This document shows, piece by piece, positions 23,695-36,479 of a stretch of 64,000 nt of DNA (positions are counted from its first letter, which is position 1; every line of letters begins with the position of its first letter). Source of the DNA: Timema cristinae (lineage: Eukaryota > Arthropoda > Insecta > Phasmatodea > Timematidae); the NCBI GenBank assembly GCA_039000515.1, contig JBCFYV010009882.1, positions 61,397,317 to 61,461,316 on the forward strand, written 5' to 3'. The notes beneath the pieces were generated by a model, which was not told where the DNA came from, searched no databases, and saw nothing but the letters and a program-made list of their open reading frames with translations. A program made the position numbers and the translations under genes.

Positions 23695-24290
23695 GGTTGT
23701 TTCAGTGAAAGCGTGCAAAAATTAAACAGGACATAAGGGATGCTCTTCCGAGCATTTTGTTACAGGGAACGTGTGGTCTTGGAAGCCAGCCAAGTGGGAT
23801 ATGGACCTAAACATGTCTAACACCGTTACTGATGTCCGGTTTATTTACAGCTAATCATTACACTTAGCTGTAACATAACGTAAAGGTATTACTGTTCCTT
23901 ACAGTAATCCATATCATTGACAAACCGAAGGAAACCTACCATTTCGTACTTCACAACATTTGCTCAAAATGACGGCCACCAACCCCAATGCAAGAATTAT
24001 ATCATATTACGAGATTCTGCCGCACCCGTTCAAATATCCCACGCGTGTTGCGAATAACATCACAGGCAACGACAATCCTGGAAACCAATTCCAAGTTTGG
24101 GTCCACTGGGGTCTGATACACAAGTGATTTGAGATATCCCCATATGAAATAGCCTTCAGGCTCTTCCCCACATGTTTAGGCCTATATCGCCCTTAGCTGG
24201 CTTCGCAGACCCCATGTTCCATATCTCAAAATGTTCGGTAGAGCATCCCTATGTCCTGTTTAATTTTCGCACACTTTCACTGAAACAACC
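23695..24290 (-). mobile_element. Tc1/mariner (IS630-type) deletion derivative
   Basis: The ends are about 120-base imperfect inverted repeats starting GGTTGTTTCAGTGAAAG (23695 onward; inverse ending at 24290). Minus-strand pieces between them read VYQTPVDPNLELVSRIVVA and then IRNTRGIFERVRQN and GGRHFEQML, the C-terminal pattern of insect IS630/Tc1-like transposases. The rest of the transposase is missing. Same superfamily as 6796-7670 but with different ends. Confidence 0.75.
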
Positions 24291-24753
24291 TATATACATA
24301 TATATGATTTGTTGATTTTTTATTATTAGTTATTATTAATTTATGTATATTATTAATCTAAGCGGGAACATTTTCTACAAGGAGAATAAGATTATTCAGA
24401 TTATTCAGATGTGTGTGCCCCTAAGCTAAGATAAAGGGACTCTACCAATATATTTGATGCTCTCTTTTATTGTAACTGTAGCTAAAGCAAATACTATTTA
24501 GTGGATTTATTTAATAACTTGATATTAAGGTGGTATATGTTCATATAGTATAAATAAATACAGATTTTATTCCTAATTCTATGATAAATGGTAATGAACT
24601 TAGGCTTTACGTTTAAAATTAGAAATTTTTCGAAAATGACTTGAATGTTTCTTTTCAAAACGGGTATCGTGGTTGTATATTAAATGATAGATAACAATGA
24701 ATACTTCTTTATTGGAGGTATATCTATTAAGAGTAAATAACCTTTTATTTTTT

Positions 24754-24972
24754 AACACCGCGCCTGTTCCGGTTGTACGCATAATTTGTAATAATTACGC
24801 TAATGATTTAAGGATGAGTAAGGTTTATTTTAAAGGAAGCGAAGGAAATTTACCCGTATTTGCGTGGAGAGATAGTTGTAACCCAATTTTAAAAATACAT
24901 CCTCAATTCACCTGACTGGGATTTAAGCTCCGATCTCCTTGTCATCGGCAGTCTAATAGGTAAATGACTTCC
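24754..24972 (-). repeat. SINE, family A, diverged, minus orientation
   Basis: On the minus strand the head around 24972-24900 matches 19391-19480 (agactgccgatgacaaggag and a degraded B box). The end at 24754 matches the shared tail in degraded form (gtacaaccggaacaggcgcg). Confidence 0.5.
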
Positions 24973-27900
24973 AGTATTTATTTCTATTTTTTTCTAAATT
25001 ATGATAAACTAAATGCGAAAATATGTAAGATTGTACAGTGTCATTTATTAAATATTAATGTTAAATACTGTTCATTTTATTTGACAAATTTCTTTTAAAT
25101 TTCATAGTCAAATTTACTATCGTTGTGCTGGTATTTTATTTTTCATATTATCTTTTAATTTTACAAGAAATAAAATAATTATTTAATTTATTTGCTATAT
25201 GTATTTTTAACTTACAACTTAACTTATAACTTATATTCCCACGATAACAATATATAGTGCTATTTATTAATCAAACAGCCCTGGATTCCCATTTTAATCC
25301 ATCCGTTATCACAAAATTTATGATTTTTAAAAATCAGTCTTATGTAAAAAAAAATTTTTTCTGAAAGTTAATTATAAATTGATTCTTATCATATAGATCG
25401 TATTATAGGTATTGATCTTATAAAAATTGTTTAAAATATTTTAGTAAAATGTATAAGTTCATAAATTAGTTATCAGTAAACTTTGCTTACTTTTAGAAAT
25501 ATTATTATTATCACGATTTATCAATATCATTAATGTATCAAAATTTAACGTTTTCAAAATTTTTATTGCTGTCGATCCATTTAAATAGTAATTCTTCCCA
25601 GTGTAAATTTCGGTATCATAAACTATGTGATTGTAAACTATGTATCCGTGTTAGGTTTGGAGCAGGACAGAAGAAGGCAAATAATTATATAAATACTGAT
25701 ACGATATTGTGATACACTCATTATGATATAAGTATTGTAAGCTATAACTTATATATGGATACCAACCACGTTATGTCTTTTCAAGGATGAACCATTGAAC
25801 TATAATGCTTAGTGATTTTATGATTTCAAGTGCTAAAGGCATTTCCACACATAATTGGCCAGACGATGGGCAGATTTTGTAGACAACTCAAAAAATCGCC
25901 AAAGTCACATGTGAAGAGGATATTTCACAGTAAACTTGGCAGCAAAAACTATAGTTATACATAAAAAAAAACATTATTCTGACAAAAAAAATTACAATAT
26001 GGGCAAATCTATCAAAGAATGGCTAAACCAGTGACCCAAAACCCACTCAACTAACTCATAGCTCTATTTCTTATATTTGTTTGATTTCCGTAATAAGATA
26101 CTATAACCATTTCAATAACTCTTAAAATAAAAGCTTCAATTTATTTTTAAATAGACCACATACACTATTTTACGCTTTCTATCTATTCACTTAACAGAGC
26201 TTGTAATTATCACCGACCCAGCTCCCTTTATTGACCTTGATTCCTTTAGTGTAAGATTGGTCATCTATAATATACCCAGACCCATTTTTACTATTGATTT
26301 GGGCCATTCTCACGATACAAGCAATACTGGTATCAATGAGGACTGTGACACAGTGGGAAGATCACGTGGCCCCTCAATGTTATGCTGGGTGGAGTGTTCA
26401 GTCAATTTCTTCCTTTTGAGTCTTAAAAAAATGAAACAATCTCTAACACGATGAGCAATACAGAGTATTCCAGAATACGTTCAAATATGATATCTAATCT
26501 ATCAGTAATAAATTCGTTAAATTCTTTGTTAAATGTGTTTTAATCACATTATTGGGATATTTTTCAAGCCAATAAATAATTATATGAAAATGATATTAAA
26601 CACATGTGAGACAGTATTCAAGTATGTAAGTCTTCAAGACCCTTTTTAGAATATGGCCACCTTTTTTATTTCTAAGAGCAATCATGAGCAGCTCCAATAT
26701 TATTTTTTTTACATGCAATCTATATAATCTCATCTAAAACTTTACAAAGTGGCAATTTGTGTTCAGAAAATTTCGGTTTACTGAATATACTCTTTTCCCA
26801 TTACTGTCATTACAAATAACAAGGCTAATATTATTTTATCCCACAATAAAATACACACTAACGTAAATAGTTAATTTCAATAATGATAAGTATATTCTAA
26901 GGCTTGGAACTTAGGCCCAGACCGCTTTTATAATCCTTGTCTGAGTATATTCTACACATACATTATTTCACATTATTATCGGATACACTCTGAATAAACC
27001 ATTATACATATTTATCCTAGACGTGGACTTTTCACAAAGTAATCTAACCCGCCTACCTTTGCTTTAATATCCATGATTTGTATCAGTGTGGTCGTGGAGT
27101 AATATGACAGAGATTTTTAAATTAATGGGTCTCAGGATCGGCAGGCAGAGAGAGCCATCTAAACTAATAATATAATATTTATCACTAATAATTGAAACTG
27201 ATACATTTAAAAAATACTGTACTTATTGAATATTTACTGCCCATTACAAGAAAGAACAAAAGGGTATCGTTGAACACTATAAATTAAGTAATATATATCC
27301 TCACTTTATTATATCCTAATAGATATTACTTAAGATTTACCAAGGTTTTGTAAGCATAGGATTGATACATTTATTATGACAAAGAAGTTTAATATTTTTA
27401 ATCTATAACATATTGTTCAAATTAAATTTGTAACCAGACCTATGGAATTCCGCAAATTTACTACTAGATTATATTTTAACAATAATTAGTGGTTTTAATT
27501 TTCCTATGGAATTTTATGGCTTAGCTAATATTTATGGCATTTATTTTATCTAAATATATTTATTTGATATGTAAAATAAGTGTTTTATTTCATTCACTAC
27601 TTGTATCGTTTCATATGGTTTTGTGATTAATTATATTAAATCCCACTACGACACCTATAAATGATCTCAATTTATAAAACGTTGATTTTTTAAATCGATC
27701 AAATACATTTTAATTAATATAATAGGGACTAATTTTATATCATTACATTTAAAAAAAAATTGTACTAAGTATAGATAAAAGAAAATTGTATTTTAAATCA
27801 TGTGTCTTAAATACAGGCAAAGTACAATTATATATATAATAATATTTACTAAATTGGTCTAAAATAATTAATGACTCATATATGGAACATACATAACACC

Positions 27901-28088
27901 TGTTACAATGTGCGTCATAGATGCATTAAGCTACGGAAGTACATTTTATTATTAAAATTATGATAAGTAAACAAATAAATACTTTTAAAAATGTATATGA
28001 CCATTTTAATCCCTAATCAATCCACAAACCAATGTCATTTGAATTGTTTAAGCGCTACTCATTTCAGCTGTTATCACCTTGTTTTCAG

Positions 28089-28145
28089 AGTTCGCAGAGA
28101 GTCTTCCAGGCTCCACACCTCGTAGTCCGTATCCAACAAGACGAC
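28089..28145 (+). CDS. sif: sif exon 2 (57-nt, symmetric phase 1)
   Basis: The acceptor ttgttttcag ends at 28088 and the donor C|GTAAGT begins at 28146. The 57 bases complete the split Glu codon of exon 1 and read FAESLPGSTPRSPYPTRR, then leave one base (C) that joins GC at 33339 to give Arg. The preceding exon's ENL plus E-FAESLP fits my recollection of the insect still life sequence in this region. Both splice sites are strong. Because it is phase 1 on both sides, skipping it would keep the frame. It is a proline/arginine-rich linker with no folded domain. Confidence 0.82.
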
Positions 28146-29345
28146 GTAAGTAGCCTAGTGCGTAAAACGTGTGTCATCTCACTCCCAATTTCCCACATTA
28201 ATATTCTAAACTAGTTTTTTGGAATTACTGTATATAATTTGAAAATGTGTAATTAGTAAATTTTAAGTAATCATTAGGATCATCACTTCTCCATGATTCA
28301 TCATATAAAATTAATTAACAAATTGTCATATCAATAGTTGAGTTAATAAAATTCATATTTGGTCCATCTAGAAGTGAGAAAGTTTTAATTTGAACGCCAG
28401 AAGATTAACTAAATCCATAGAAGCACGCTCAACATCTAGACAACTGTTTACTACAACTCAGTCAAGAACTCATGTTTGCAAGATTTTTTCCAAAGCAATG
28501 ACCTTGAACATTACACTAATGACAGGTAAAAGATTTATTAATGACCACTGTGTTTTTCTGACGCCTCAACCTTACCTCGAGCTTGAGTATTTTCCTCCAC
28601 CATATACCCTTATGATATTTACAAACCAGAATTTAGGGGTGTTGATTTACCTAGCTCCAAATTATTGTCAACCACAGACATATAACCAGCCATAGACGTT
28701 TAGCAAGTACACTCCAAATTGTCAATCTCTAATTGGATGCAATTCTCTAAATGTTGGTTGTATCTTCACGTATCTTTAACCACACACCTTCTCCCGCCTA
28801 ACACCTCAAACTCCTCCTCTGCCATCTACACACTTTAATGTTTTATACTCCCATAAAAAACCCTCAAATACCCCCTTGGTATGTGGACGTAATCACATCA
28901 TGTTACTTCTTAACTCAGTAATAACCTTGGTATGAAAACGTTACGTAACTTGTTTATTTGGGTTTTCCCACCACGCTTACCTTGAATCTGGTCTTATTGA
29001 CTATACGAGTAAACAACATCCAAATGACCACCACGTGATTTAATTACAAGCAAACAACTTCTTAGTGACCACCACGTATTTACTTGGGTTTATCCACGGC
29101 ACAGGTATAAGTTCCTCCCTCCTCCTCCATTCAATCACTATAACCTTAAATGTCCTTACGATCACGGAAACTCATTGGAAATTGTGTTAATACCCGAACG
29201 ATGAATACCGCCACCAACGATCAGAAATGAAGTATATCAAGAACACCTCACATTGGAAATTCCTAATAGTATGGTTACATTCGCTCATTGATGATTATGT
29301 TCGTGGATCTATCGGGTAAGCGAGTATAGGTTTGATTAACTGTGG

Positions 29346-29502
29346 AGAATGTGAGGAATGCCAGGCCTCCACCGTGGTTCGGATTCCACGTTAAACTGTA
29401 GGTCCTTCATTTCATCTCACAATCACCCTACCATTACACATTTGCGTAAGTGCGTATAGCCCGAACGGGTAGTATGACGCGGTGCTAATAATAATAATAA
29501 CT
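29346..29502 (+). repeat. 5'-truncated SINE, family B
   Basis: Matches the 3' half of the full-length SINE at 53700-54045 (gaatgccaggcctccacc, cacgttaaactgtaggtcct) and ends with the shared tail gcccgaacgggtagtatgac and a (TAA)n run. Confidence 0.75.
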
Positions 29503-30959
29503 GTGGAGAGATTATCCTTCATCCGAGTACCATCGCTACAACAACCATATAGGATTAATAACACACGTGTTGTAGACGTTTTCTTTCAAACTTAAAGGGT
29601 AATCCCACAACTGACATCGGTGTTACACCCAGCCTCATCTACAAGGTATATTTTAAAAAAAACGACAAGATGAGATAAGGGTCAATCATGTTTTAGGCTA
29701 AAGTGCAGACCTATAAAACGTAGTGTCAGCAAGGGTCTAAGGTACAACTGAGTTGTAAAAGTTTCTTGAGGATCATAAAGGTTATACAATAATCAAAAAC
29801 AGAATTTAGCCCAAGTTTAATAACTCAGCATTATTCCAAAACAGTCTAAGGGAGAGTCATTATTTAGGAGATTCCTCGCAAACTGTGTGGAATAAAGGAC
29901 ACCCACTAGAGGAATGTGACACCGTATCCAATCTACGAATGTAAATATCTAGCTCCACGCATAAGTAAGATATATTTCGCTTCAGCTCCACCCAAGCCAC
30001 TTGGTTCCCCGAGCAGCGTAATTTCTGACGTCCACGAAGGGATGAAGCACACGGTCACATATTACTTAATTTCCTCCGGGGCCATGCCCTATGAGAGAGG
30101 CCATGTGTGCAAGCACACGCAGCGATAATTTTGGAATTTTGGAACACAAACACCTGCTAGTCTGTGAACCTGTCATCACTGGGTGGATTAGGAACCTTCC
30201 CCCTTCCCCACTATTTCCAGGCCCTTGGTGGGGGGAGTTGGCCCCTCCTTAAGTGTGACACTATTTGGAGCTTCAAGGTTGATAGACCTAAAGGTCAGTC
30301 TATAACCAACAGTACACAACGTCACAATCCGTTGTAGTCAAATAAAATATGCTCATCCGACAGGTCCCGTCGATGCATTGTCAAGCCAATTTCAATTGAA
30401 AGTAAAGATTTACGTGTCAACTATCTCATCTGTTCAGAGGTTAGTATAAAAAGCACTAAACACAGTTATAAGATACATATTATTGTTTTTTTTTTTAAAC
30501 GACAATCCAGAATTATTCATCGGCTCATCCGACCCGTCACCAGAGAGGAGCTATTTTCTAAAATATCTCTGAATCAATGAGAGGTCAATGCCTTTTCATG
30601 GGGCTGTAAGAGTCCTTGAGACGGCCCAATGCAATAAGCCCTGGTACCCGGAACATATGTGATAAACAATAATTTTGTTTATCTTCTCATCGTTAATTGA
30701 TTACAATTAATCAAGTAGATGCTTTAATCTTTTTAATCAACCCAATAAGTAATTATGGGCATGCTTTGTCTTGGTTTATTATTGTCTATCAATTTTGGAT
30801 GTTATTTATTTAATCCAGTAATACTAAATAACAATTTTGAATATTGGTATTATTTTCACAACATTACGAAACTATGTAAGATTTTACTGAAATCCGTTTA
30901 GGGAGCACTATGTAGACTGACGATTCTGTTGATTTTATCCCAGAGTGGTAGTGTTTTTA

Positions 30960-31290
30960 TCTCGTTGCAAGGTGTACAGACACGACTTACAAACTAACTT
31001 GATATAGGACCCACTCCCCTCGATTCTATCGCCAACCCAAGGTGGTGAAATTTAGGATCTGACTATAAGGTGTACTGATATGACTTACAAATTCACTTAA
31101 CATCACACCCTTTACTAACATGACCTACAAACTAGCTTGACACAAAACCCAGTCCCCAGGAATTTCTCGAGTCTATCAAGTGTCCGATTTGGTTGAAAGA
31201 TGTAATGACACGATTTACAAACTCACTAGACACAACACCCCATACTGACATAGACTTACACACTAAATACACACAACACCCAGTTCTCAC
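30960..31290. repeat. Degenerate tandem repeat, about five units
   Basis: Repeats of a unit like actgacatgacttacaaact followed by a cacaacaccc segment, irregularly spaced. No coding sequence. Confidence 0.6.
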
Positions 31291-32736
31291 TTAGTTCCTT
31301 CTTATCCTTAGAATATGAGCAGTAAATGAACCTAAAAGTAATCCCGTAGCTGGTTGTACAAAGCTAATGATTTGCAAGCTAATGTATATATTTCAGTGGT
31401 GCCTTAGAAGCGTGTTGTCAATTTTATTGGTGTCAGCGCTGTTTGTCCCTTGATATGATTTCGTTATCAAACGTCAAATTCTCCTTGCGGTTTGCGAGAA
31501 ATAACCTAAATCATGATTGTGTCTTAGTTCTATCTTGTACTAATTTTTTTTAAACGTACGCATCATATGATCCGATCCTGCGGTCGGTTGTCAAATTACC
31601 ATTATTGTTCGCAAGACAACGTCTACAACACGTGTGTACTTAATTCCATGTGGTTTTTGTTACGATGGTACTTGGATGAAGGTTTATCCACCCTGCAATT
31701 ACTTAACGGATAAACTTGCAGACACAGCCAATAGAGAGGGTATGGCATAAGATTAGGGACCGCCAATTTTAGATTACTTGTTAATCTTAATGGCTGATCG
31801 TGTTCGGTGTTCATTCATCATTCAAGGAATCAACACTCTTTCTTAGGACATTCAGCGATCGTAAAGACATTCATGATTGTGTTGATTGGGGTGGGACCTA
31901 GACTTGCGCAGTGATAAAATCCTTTTAAAGGTTTAGGTAAGATTAACACGGTGGAAAAACCCAAATAAATACGCTTTGGTTAATAAGAAGTTTCATATTT
32001 GTATAGTCCACAGGGTCAGGTCCAAGGTCAACGTGGTGGAAAAACCCAAATAAACAAGCTTCGTAACATGCACACATAAAGGTAATCACCTGGTAAACAA
32101 GTAACAAGAGGTCAACACCTGCAGATACTAAAGGGCTACATGAGCTTTTTATAGGGATGCATAAAATCTCAAAGGTGGTATGATGAGTCACGAAGGAGTG
32201 GGGGCATTAGAAGTACTCACGGACACAACGATCAGAGGGAATAATATCCGATTAGGGATTACCATTTTGTAGTGTACATGTTATACGCCTATGATTGATG
32301 GTGAGTGTTATATTATGTCTCTGTTTAGTGGGTATTCATAGCTTGGGAAATCAACACCCTTAAATTCTGTATCGTAAACATAATTATGTTGCGGTGGATA
32401 AGAACTCTCAAGGTTGAAGGGGTATAATAACTCATGTAAATACATGGTGGTTATTAAGAAATTGTGTACTTGTATCTATCTTGGTCCATGTTCAAGGTCA
32501 ACACTTTGGAAAATCCAAGTAAACATGGGTTATCACTTGTCACGTGCATATTCCAAGGTAAATACGTGACTCTTTAAGTAATCAATCATAACCTCAAACC
32601 ATCGTGCTACTTCCATCACACATTTATAAGCAAACACTTATTTCTTATTAATGGTAAAAATATTATTTTTAAGACCAATTGGATATGATATATACTACCT
32701 AATAAGTAAAGATGTAGTTGTTATTCAGTTAATTAC

Positions 32737-33170
32737 TTACTCTATGGAATTAGAAACATGAAGATTCATTGCCGCACTTAAAAAACTACACAACCTATCC
32801 ATATATTGAGCCATTTCTATCCAGTTAACCTCATTACACCCTATCTCTTTTAGGTCCATTCTAATGTTATCATCCCATCTGCATCCAGGTCTTACCAATG
32901 GTTTCTTCCCAGTTAGTACCACGAAAAGAATTCTAGAATCTCCCATCTACACTGCATGTCCTGCCCTTCGTAATCTAAGAGATTTGATTATTCTAACAAA
33001 GTCTTGTGATGAATACAGGGTATATAACTCATAGTTAAGACACCTCCTACACTCCCCAGTAGCCTCATCCCTTTTTGGACCAACTATATTCCTAAGCACC
33101 TGGTTTTGAAACACCCTAAAAATTTTGTTGACATGTGTAGAGACCACGTTTCACACACATAGAAATCATA
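32737..33170 (-). pseudogene. LINE reverse-transcriptase tail, minus strand
   Basis: Two minus-strand frames (33147-32947 and 32946-32737) read FQNQVLRNIVGPKRDEATGE and, after a gap, LRLRRAGHAV then GCRWDDNIRMDLKEIGCNEV followed by NWIEMAQYMDRL. This is the standard C-terminal tail of insect non-LTR retrotransposon reverse transcriptases. A stop or shift separates the halves and key residues are changed, so it is a relic. It ends close to the sif exon 3 acceptor. Confidence 0.75.
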
Positions 33171-33338
33171 AGTTTATTCAATAGATTAAAAAACTTTTTT
33201 ATAAGAATGTGTAAGTTTATTGATAATTTGAAAATGCTCTTTATTCATTAAAATGACAATATATCTATGTAAAGACCTAAGTCAAAATACTTTATGTACT
33301 TAAATAAATAAGCTTGTTCTTACCTGATGTTTGTGCAG

Positions 33339-33540
33339 GCCCTGGTAGTAGCGCAAGCATGAACAAATCATCGACGCTTCCACTGCCCCATCGGGCTAAT
33401 TTGGAGCGACCAAGTAGTAGCTCAGCCAGAGATAGAGAGGGCTACTACAGTGACCGGAACGAGCTGATCAGGGATCGAGAGCGGGAGAGAGAAAGGGAGA
33501 GGGAAAGAGACAGGGGATACTTAAGCGACCACAATTCCAG
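33339..33540 (+). CDS. sif: sif exon 3
   Basis: Acceptor tttgtgcag at 33330-33338, donor AG|GTAACA at 33541. Starts in phase 1 and ends in phase 2 (202 bases). The peptide reads PGSSASMNKSSTLPLPHRAN, a Ser-rich stretch, REGYYSDRNELIRD, an alternating Arg/Glu run (about 16 residues), then RGYLSDHNS with the last codon split to Arg. I recall the YLSDHNS and Arg/Glu run from insect still life proteins. The region is likely disordered and may be a charged single helix. The Arg/Glu run is encoded by a GAGAGR-type microsatellite-like tract (33471-33513), so its length may vary. Confidence 0.85.
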
Positions 33541-34781
33541 GTAACAATCTTAATTCCATTTAGAAACTCTAGTCTCAGGAGACAACGAATCTTCCAGTAT
33601 TCGGAGTAACAAATAGCTTACATCACATAGAGTATGGGTTGACCATCAATTATCTTTTATAAAGACGTTCCTTGGAGATTAATTAATTTTTAATAGCGTC
33701 TACAATACCCTGTTTTTCTTATCGTTGTATCATCTAGTCTGCTTTGCTGATTGGTAGGTAGAAGCTTGTTTCCCAACTAGGTTTAATGAAAATTTATTTT
33801 AACTAAATGTTTTCACACCATCCCTCAATGCCAGTGAGGGTAGGTACATTTTATTTACGTTCTAACTCTCTCATCTCTACTTTATATAAAAAAAGACCTC
33901 CCACATTACTAGATAAAGATAACAGCTTCCCTCCATTTAAAAAAAACTGAAGTGTGTTCGCTGTCACCGAAACATGTTAAATAGAGACAGGTTTCATATA
34001 GCAGACCCACAATGTAAAGTAAACGGGGATTAGAAATTCATATAATACGAGTATGTGAAGTCACCAGATATTTATTATTATATACTCTTTTCATTAACTA
34101 TGTTGCATGAATTATCAAATTTAAGTTCACTCAACATATTCCTAGTAAAATTATTCTCCCAAATTGAATTTAATATTTCATTCCCTTTTACGTAAAATTC
34201 TGTATCTTAGATTGTAATATTCTGTTCAGATATTAGGTTTAATAGAACTCCTGCTGAACCTTATTGTTTAGATTTCATAAACTCTTTTTTTAAAGTAAAT
34301 TAATAAAAAAAATCAAAATAATTTTGTACTTAAATAGTTATTTTAATATATTATATTATAACTCCAATTTTTCATCATATTTATTATATTTTAATATATT
34401 ATCTATATATATATTTCTGGTTGTGGAACAACGAACCAATAATCATTCGGTTCTAAACGTGCATGTTAAATGCATCATATACAATATGAAGATATTTTTA
34501 TATTTTTTAGACCATTTCTTAAAAGGGTACATTAATTGCTACACACATACGTATAGAACAATCACTTCAAATTTATTTATATCTCATCACCTAAACCCCA
34601 AATGAATGCCAAGAAATAACGACAATCACTTAATTAAACCTATGTCAAGATGTTGTGAAGTAACGTATGAAATCAATTCAATTTATCTCGTCCACAGCCA
34701 AAATTTTTATCGATTGAAATTGATACATCTAAGCTTTCTCAATAAACCTGAATGAAACACAATGTTAATTTTGCCTTCCAG
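33541..34781 (+). other. sif intron 3 (1,241 bases)
   Basis: Donor GTAACA, acceptor ttgccttccag ending at 34781. AT-rich throughout. The open frame at 34324-34605 is an AT-rich chance frame. No elements recognised. Confidence 0.85.
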
Positions 34782-35021
34782 GTGCGCTTCATGCCTTGGG
34801 GAGTCAGCCAGGGCTCAATGGTTTCGTCATTCAGATGGATGGCGTTCCGGCAGCTCGAACTTTGGTTCAGGGTCCGGTTCAGGTTTGGTACCTTCTGGCT
34901 CCACCTCTGGCCAGGGCACTCATAAACGTTCTCCTTGGGACTCGCTGCCCTCACTGCGTAACGAGGGAAGTTTGGGAGACAGTGGCTATAAGTCCAATAG
35001 GGCGGACTCATTTGAAATGAG
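34782..35021 (+). CDS. sif: sif exon 4
   Basis: Begins by completing AG|G (Arg), then CASCLGESARAQWFRHSDGW, a Gly/Ser-rich stretch (GSGSGSG), HKRSPWDSLPSLRNEGSLGD, then SGYKSNRADSFEM, ending AG at the donor GTGAGG (35022). 240 bases, phase 2 at both ends. The CASC-x-GESARAQWFRHSDGWRSGSS and HKRSPWDSLPSLR blocks match what I recall of insect still life proteins and are the strongest evidence for the identification. No catalytic domain lies here. The serine-rich motifs (RSPWDSLPS) could be phosphorylation sites, which is inference. Confidence 0.9.
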
Positions 35022-35281
35022 GTGAGGAGAGACAAATTGTTGTTTTTACACAATGGACATATTGATTTAAATTGGTTTAATTTAGGGTGGCTCGTGGGCT
35101 ATTGTCAAGGTAAGATAAGATTGGGGTGGTAAATTATTAATTTTCATTCAATATCAAATTTTCCTGTAAAGAAGATAGACATACATAATTTGAATACATT
35201 GTTTTGTGTGTAGTTTGTCAAGTGAGTGGGGGATAACATTTGTCTAATACAGGCAGTGACATCACAAGGGTTGGTGTCACT

Positions 35282-36078
35282 CAGTGGTGTAGCTCATGGT
35301 GTCACACCCATAGCCCTCCTCCATTACCAGACCATACAGATTACTTCGAAATGTTTTTTGTACTAATGTTAATGGTATGTTGTGATTCCCTTTTATTACT
35401 GGGTGTAATGACAATAGTAGTGACATAAAAAACTTAAAAAAATAATAGAAATACACCTTTAAATAACAATAAAATACCTACAGTCTAAAGGTATTTACAT
35501 ATTTTCATGTGGTTAAAGTGCTAATTCGGTAATAAAACAATATAATTCAAATAAAAACATTCAAGAACTATATCACAATTATGACAATTTAAATATTAAA
35601 CTTTACCGTTACATGAAATAACTTAATGGTTTAAGTTGTCCTAGTAAAGAATAGCCTAAATAATGTAGAAGTTGTAGAAAAATGAATATTGAAATATATT
35701 CATTAATTAAGTAATGCCAAAAAAATAAACAGGAACAAATACATAATATTTCAGCATTTAGTGAACATCCATACCAAATCAAAACTTTTCTTCCCTGGCA
35801 TTCAACGCTGCAAACTTGTGAATCACTTAATCGAAATTAATGTATATCGTCAATCCACTTTCAATTGATAAGATCGCTGTACCGGAAAGCCTTTAATGTC
35901 CTATGAAGATCGAAAATCGTTATAAGTTCAGCTTTGAAAAAAGACGGACACACAGATCATCAGAAATAATTTTAGGCTTAGTAAAATGGTTCTATAGACA
36001 ATCATTTTGGTGTCGCCTACTCTTAAGATGTCACCCGGTGCGGTCAGCATCCCCCATATCCTACTAGTGACGCCACTG
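35282..36078. mobile_element. Non-autonomous DNA transposon relic
   Basis: The left end CAGTGGTGTAGCTCATGG (35282 onward, with GGTGTCAC just inside) and the inverse of the right end, CAGTGGCGTCACTAG (ending at 36078, with GGGTGACA inside), form diverged terminal inverted repeats. A partial duplicate of the left end (gcagtgacatcacaagggtt) lies immediately upstream. The interior is AT-rich without a transposase. Class uncertain. Confidence 0.45.
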
Positions 36079-36479
36079 TATAGTCTAGTCAAACCTTGCT
36101 TGTCATGGTACCAACCCACGATTCACTTTTATCAATGTTGATACGACACTATAATCAACAATATTACTTAATTTAGTGTGTAATTCACTTCATTTTACAC
36201 ATCCTATCCAGTCACATATTAAAAATAATGGGCTAGGAATGAGGAAGGTAGAATTAATAAGACGTGTGCCCTCATTTGCGTGTAAGAAGCATTTAAGAAC
36301 AAAATACATACAGCTGGCTGATAGTTGTTCAATATGTGTGCTTAGGTTTTTAATATTGCTGGTGACTGTAAGAATGCTGTCATTGTTCCTTTGTACAAAG
36401 AAAAGGCAGTAATAGGAATGTAAGAATTATACGTAAATTAGTTGGATGAGTATGGCAGGCAAAGATTTGGGGAGAGTTT

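Larger units (their letters stand above)
272..28088 (+). other. sif intron 1 (about 27.8 kb), transposon-rich
   Basis: Bounded by a GTAAGT donor and a pyrimidine-preceded acceptor (ttgttttcag at 28079-28088). The mobile elements inside are listed separately. The stretches 272-1365, 1642-3480, 3606-5030, 8302-9240, 19641-20890, 20941-23690 and 24973-28088 are AT-rich. I see no coding exon in them beyond possible unrecognised small ones. The longer open frames in these stretches lack coding character or conserved motifs. Confidence 0.8.
28790..32215. mobile_element. Possible large DNA element with diverged long terminal inverted repeats
   Basis: About 300 bases at 28790-29100 match the inverse of about 31935-32215. 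The best stretch is cttgtttatttgggttttcc at 28949 against ggaaaaacccaaataaacaag at about 32038-32058. A further diverged, direct copy of the right arm lies near 32440-32540. The 2.8-kb interior has no transposase I can recognise. Long terminal inverted repeats of this size occur in Polinton/Maverick and other large DNA elements, but the class is not established. Confidence 0.4.
28146..33338 (+). other. sif intron 2 (about 5.2 kb)
   Basis: GTAAGT donor, acceptor gatgtttgtgcag ending at 33338. Contains the inverted-repeat region, a truncated SINE and a LINE tail listed below. 28146-28790 shows nothing recognisable: an open frame at 28390-28695 has no start and no family match. Confidence 0.8.

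Noticed and set aside
28390..28695. 101-codon open frame in sif intron 2
   Set aside because: Starts at a non-ATG codon, has no conserved motif, and no good splice sites match the phase 1 junctions.
34324..34605. 93-codon open frame in sif intron 3
   Set aside because: AT-rich chance frame rich in Tyr, Asn, Phe and Ile, between two well-supported exons and without splice-site support.
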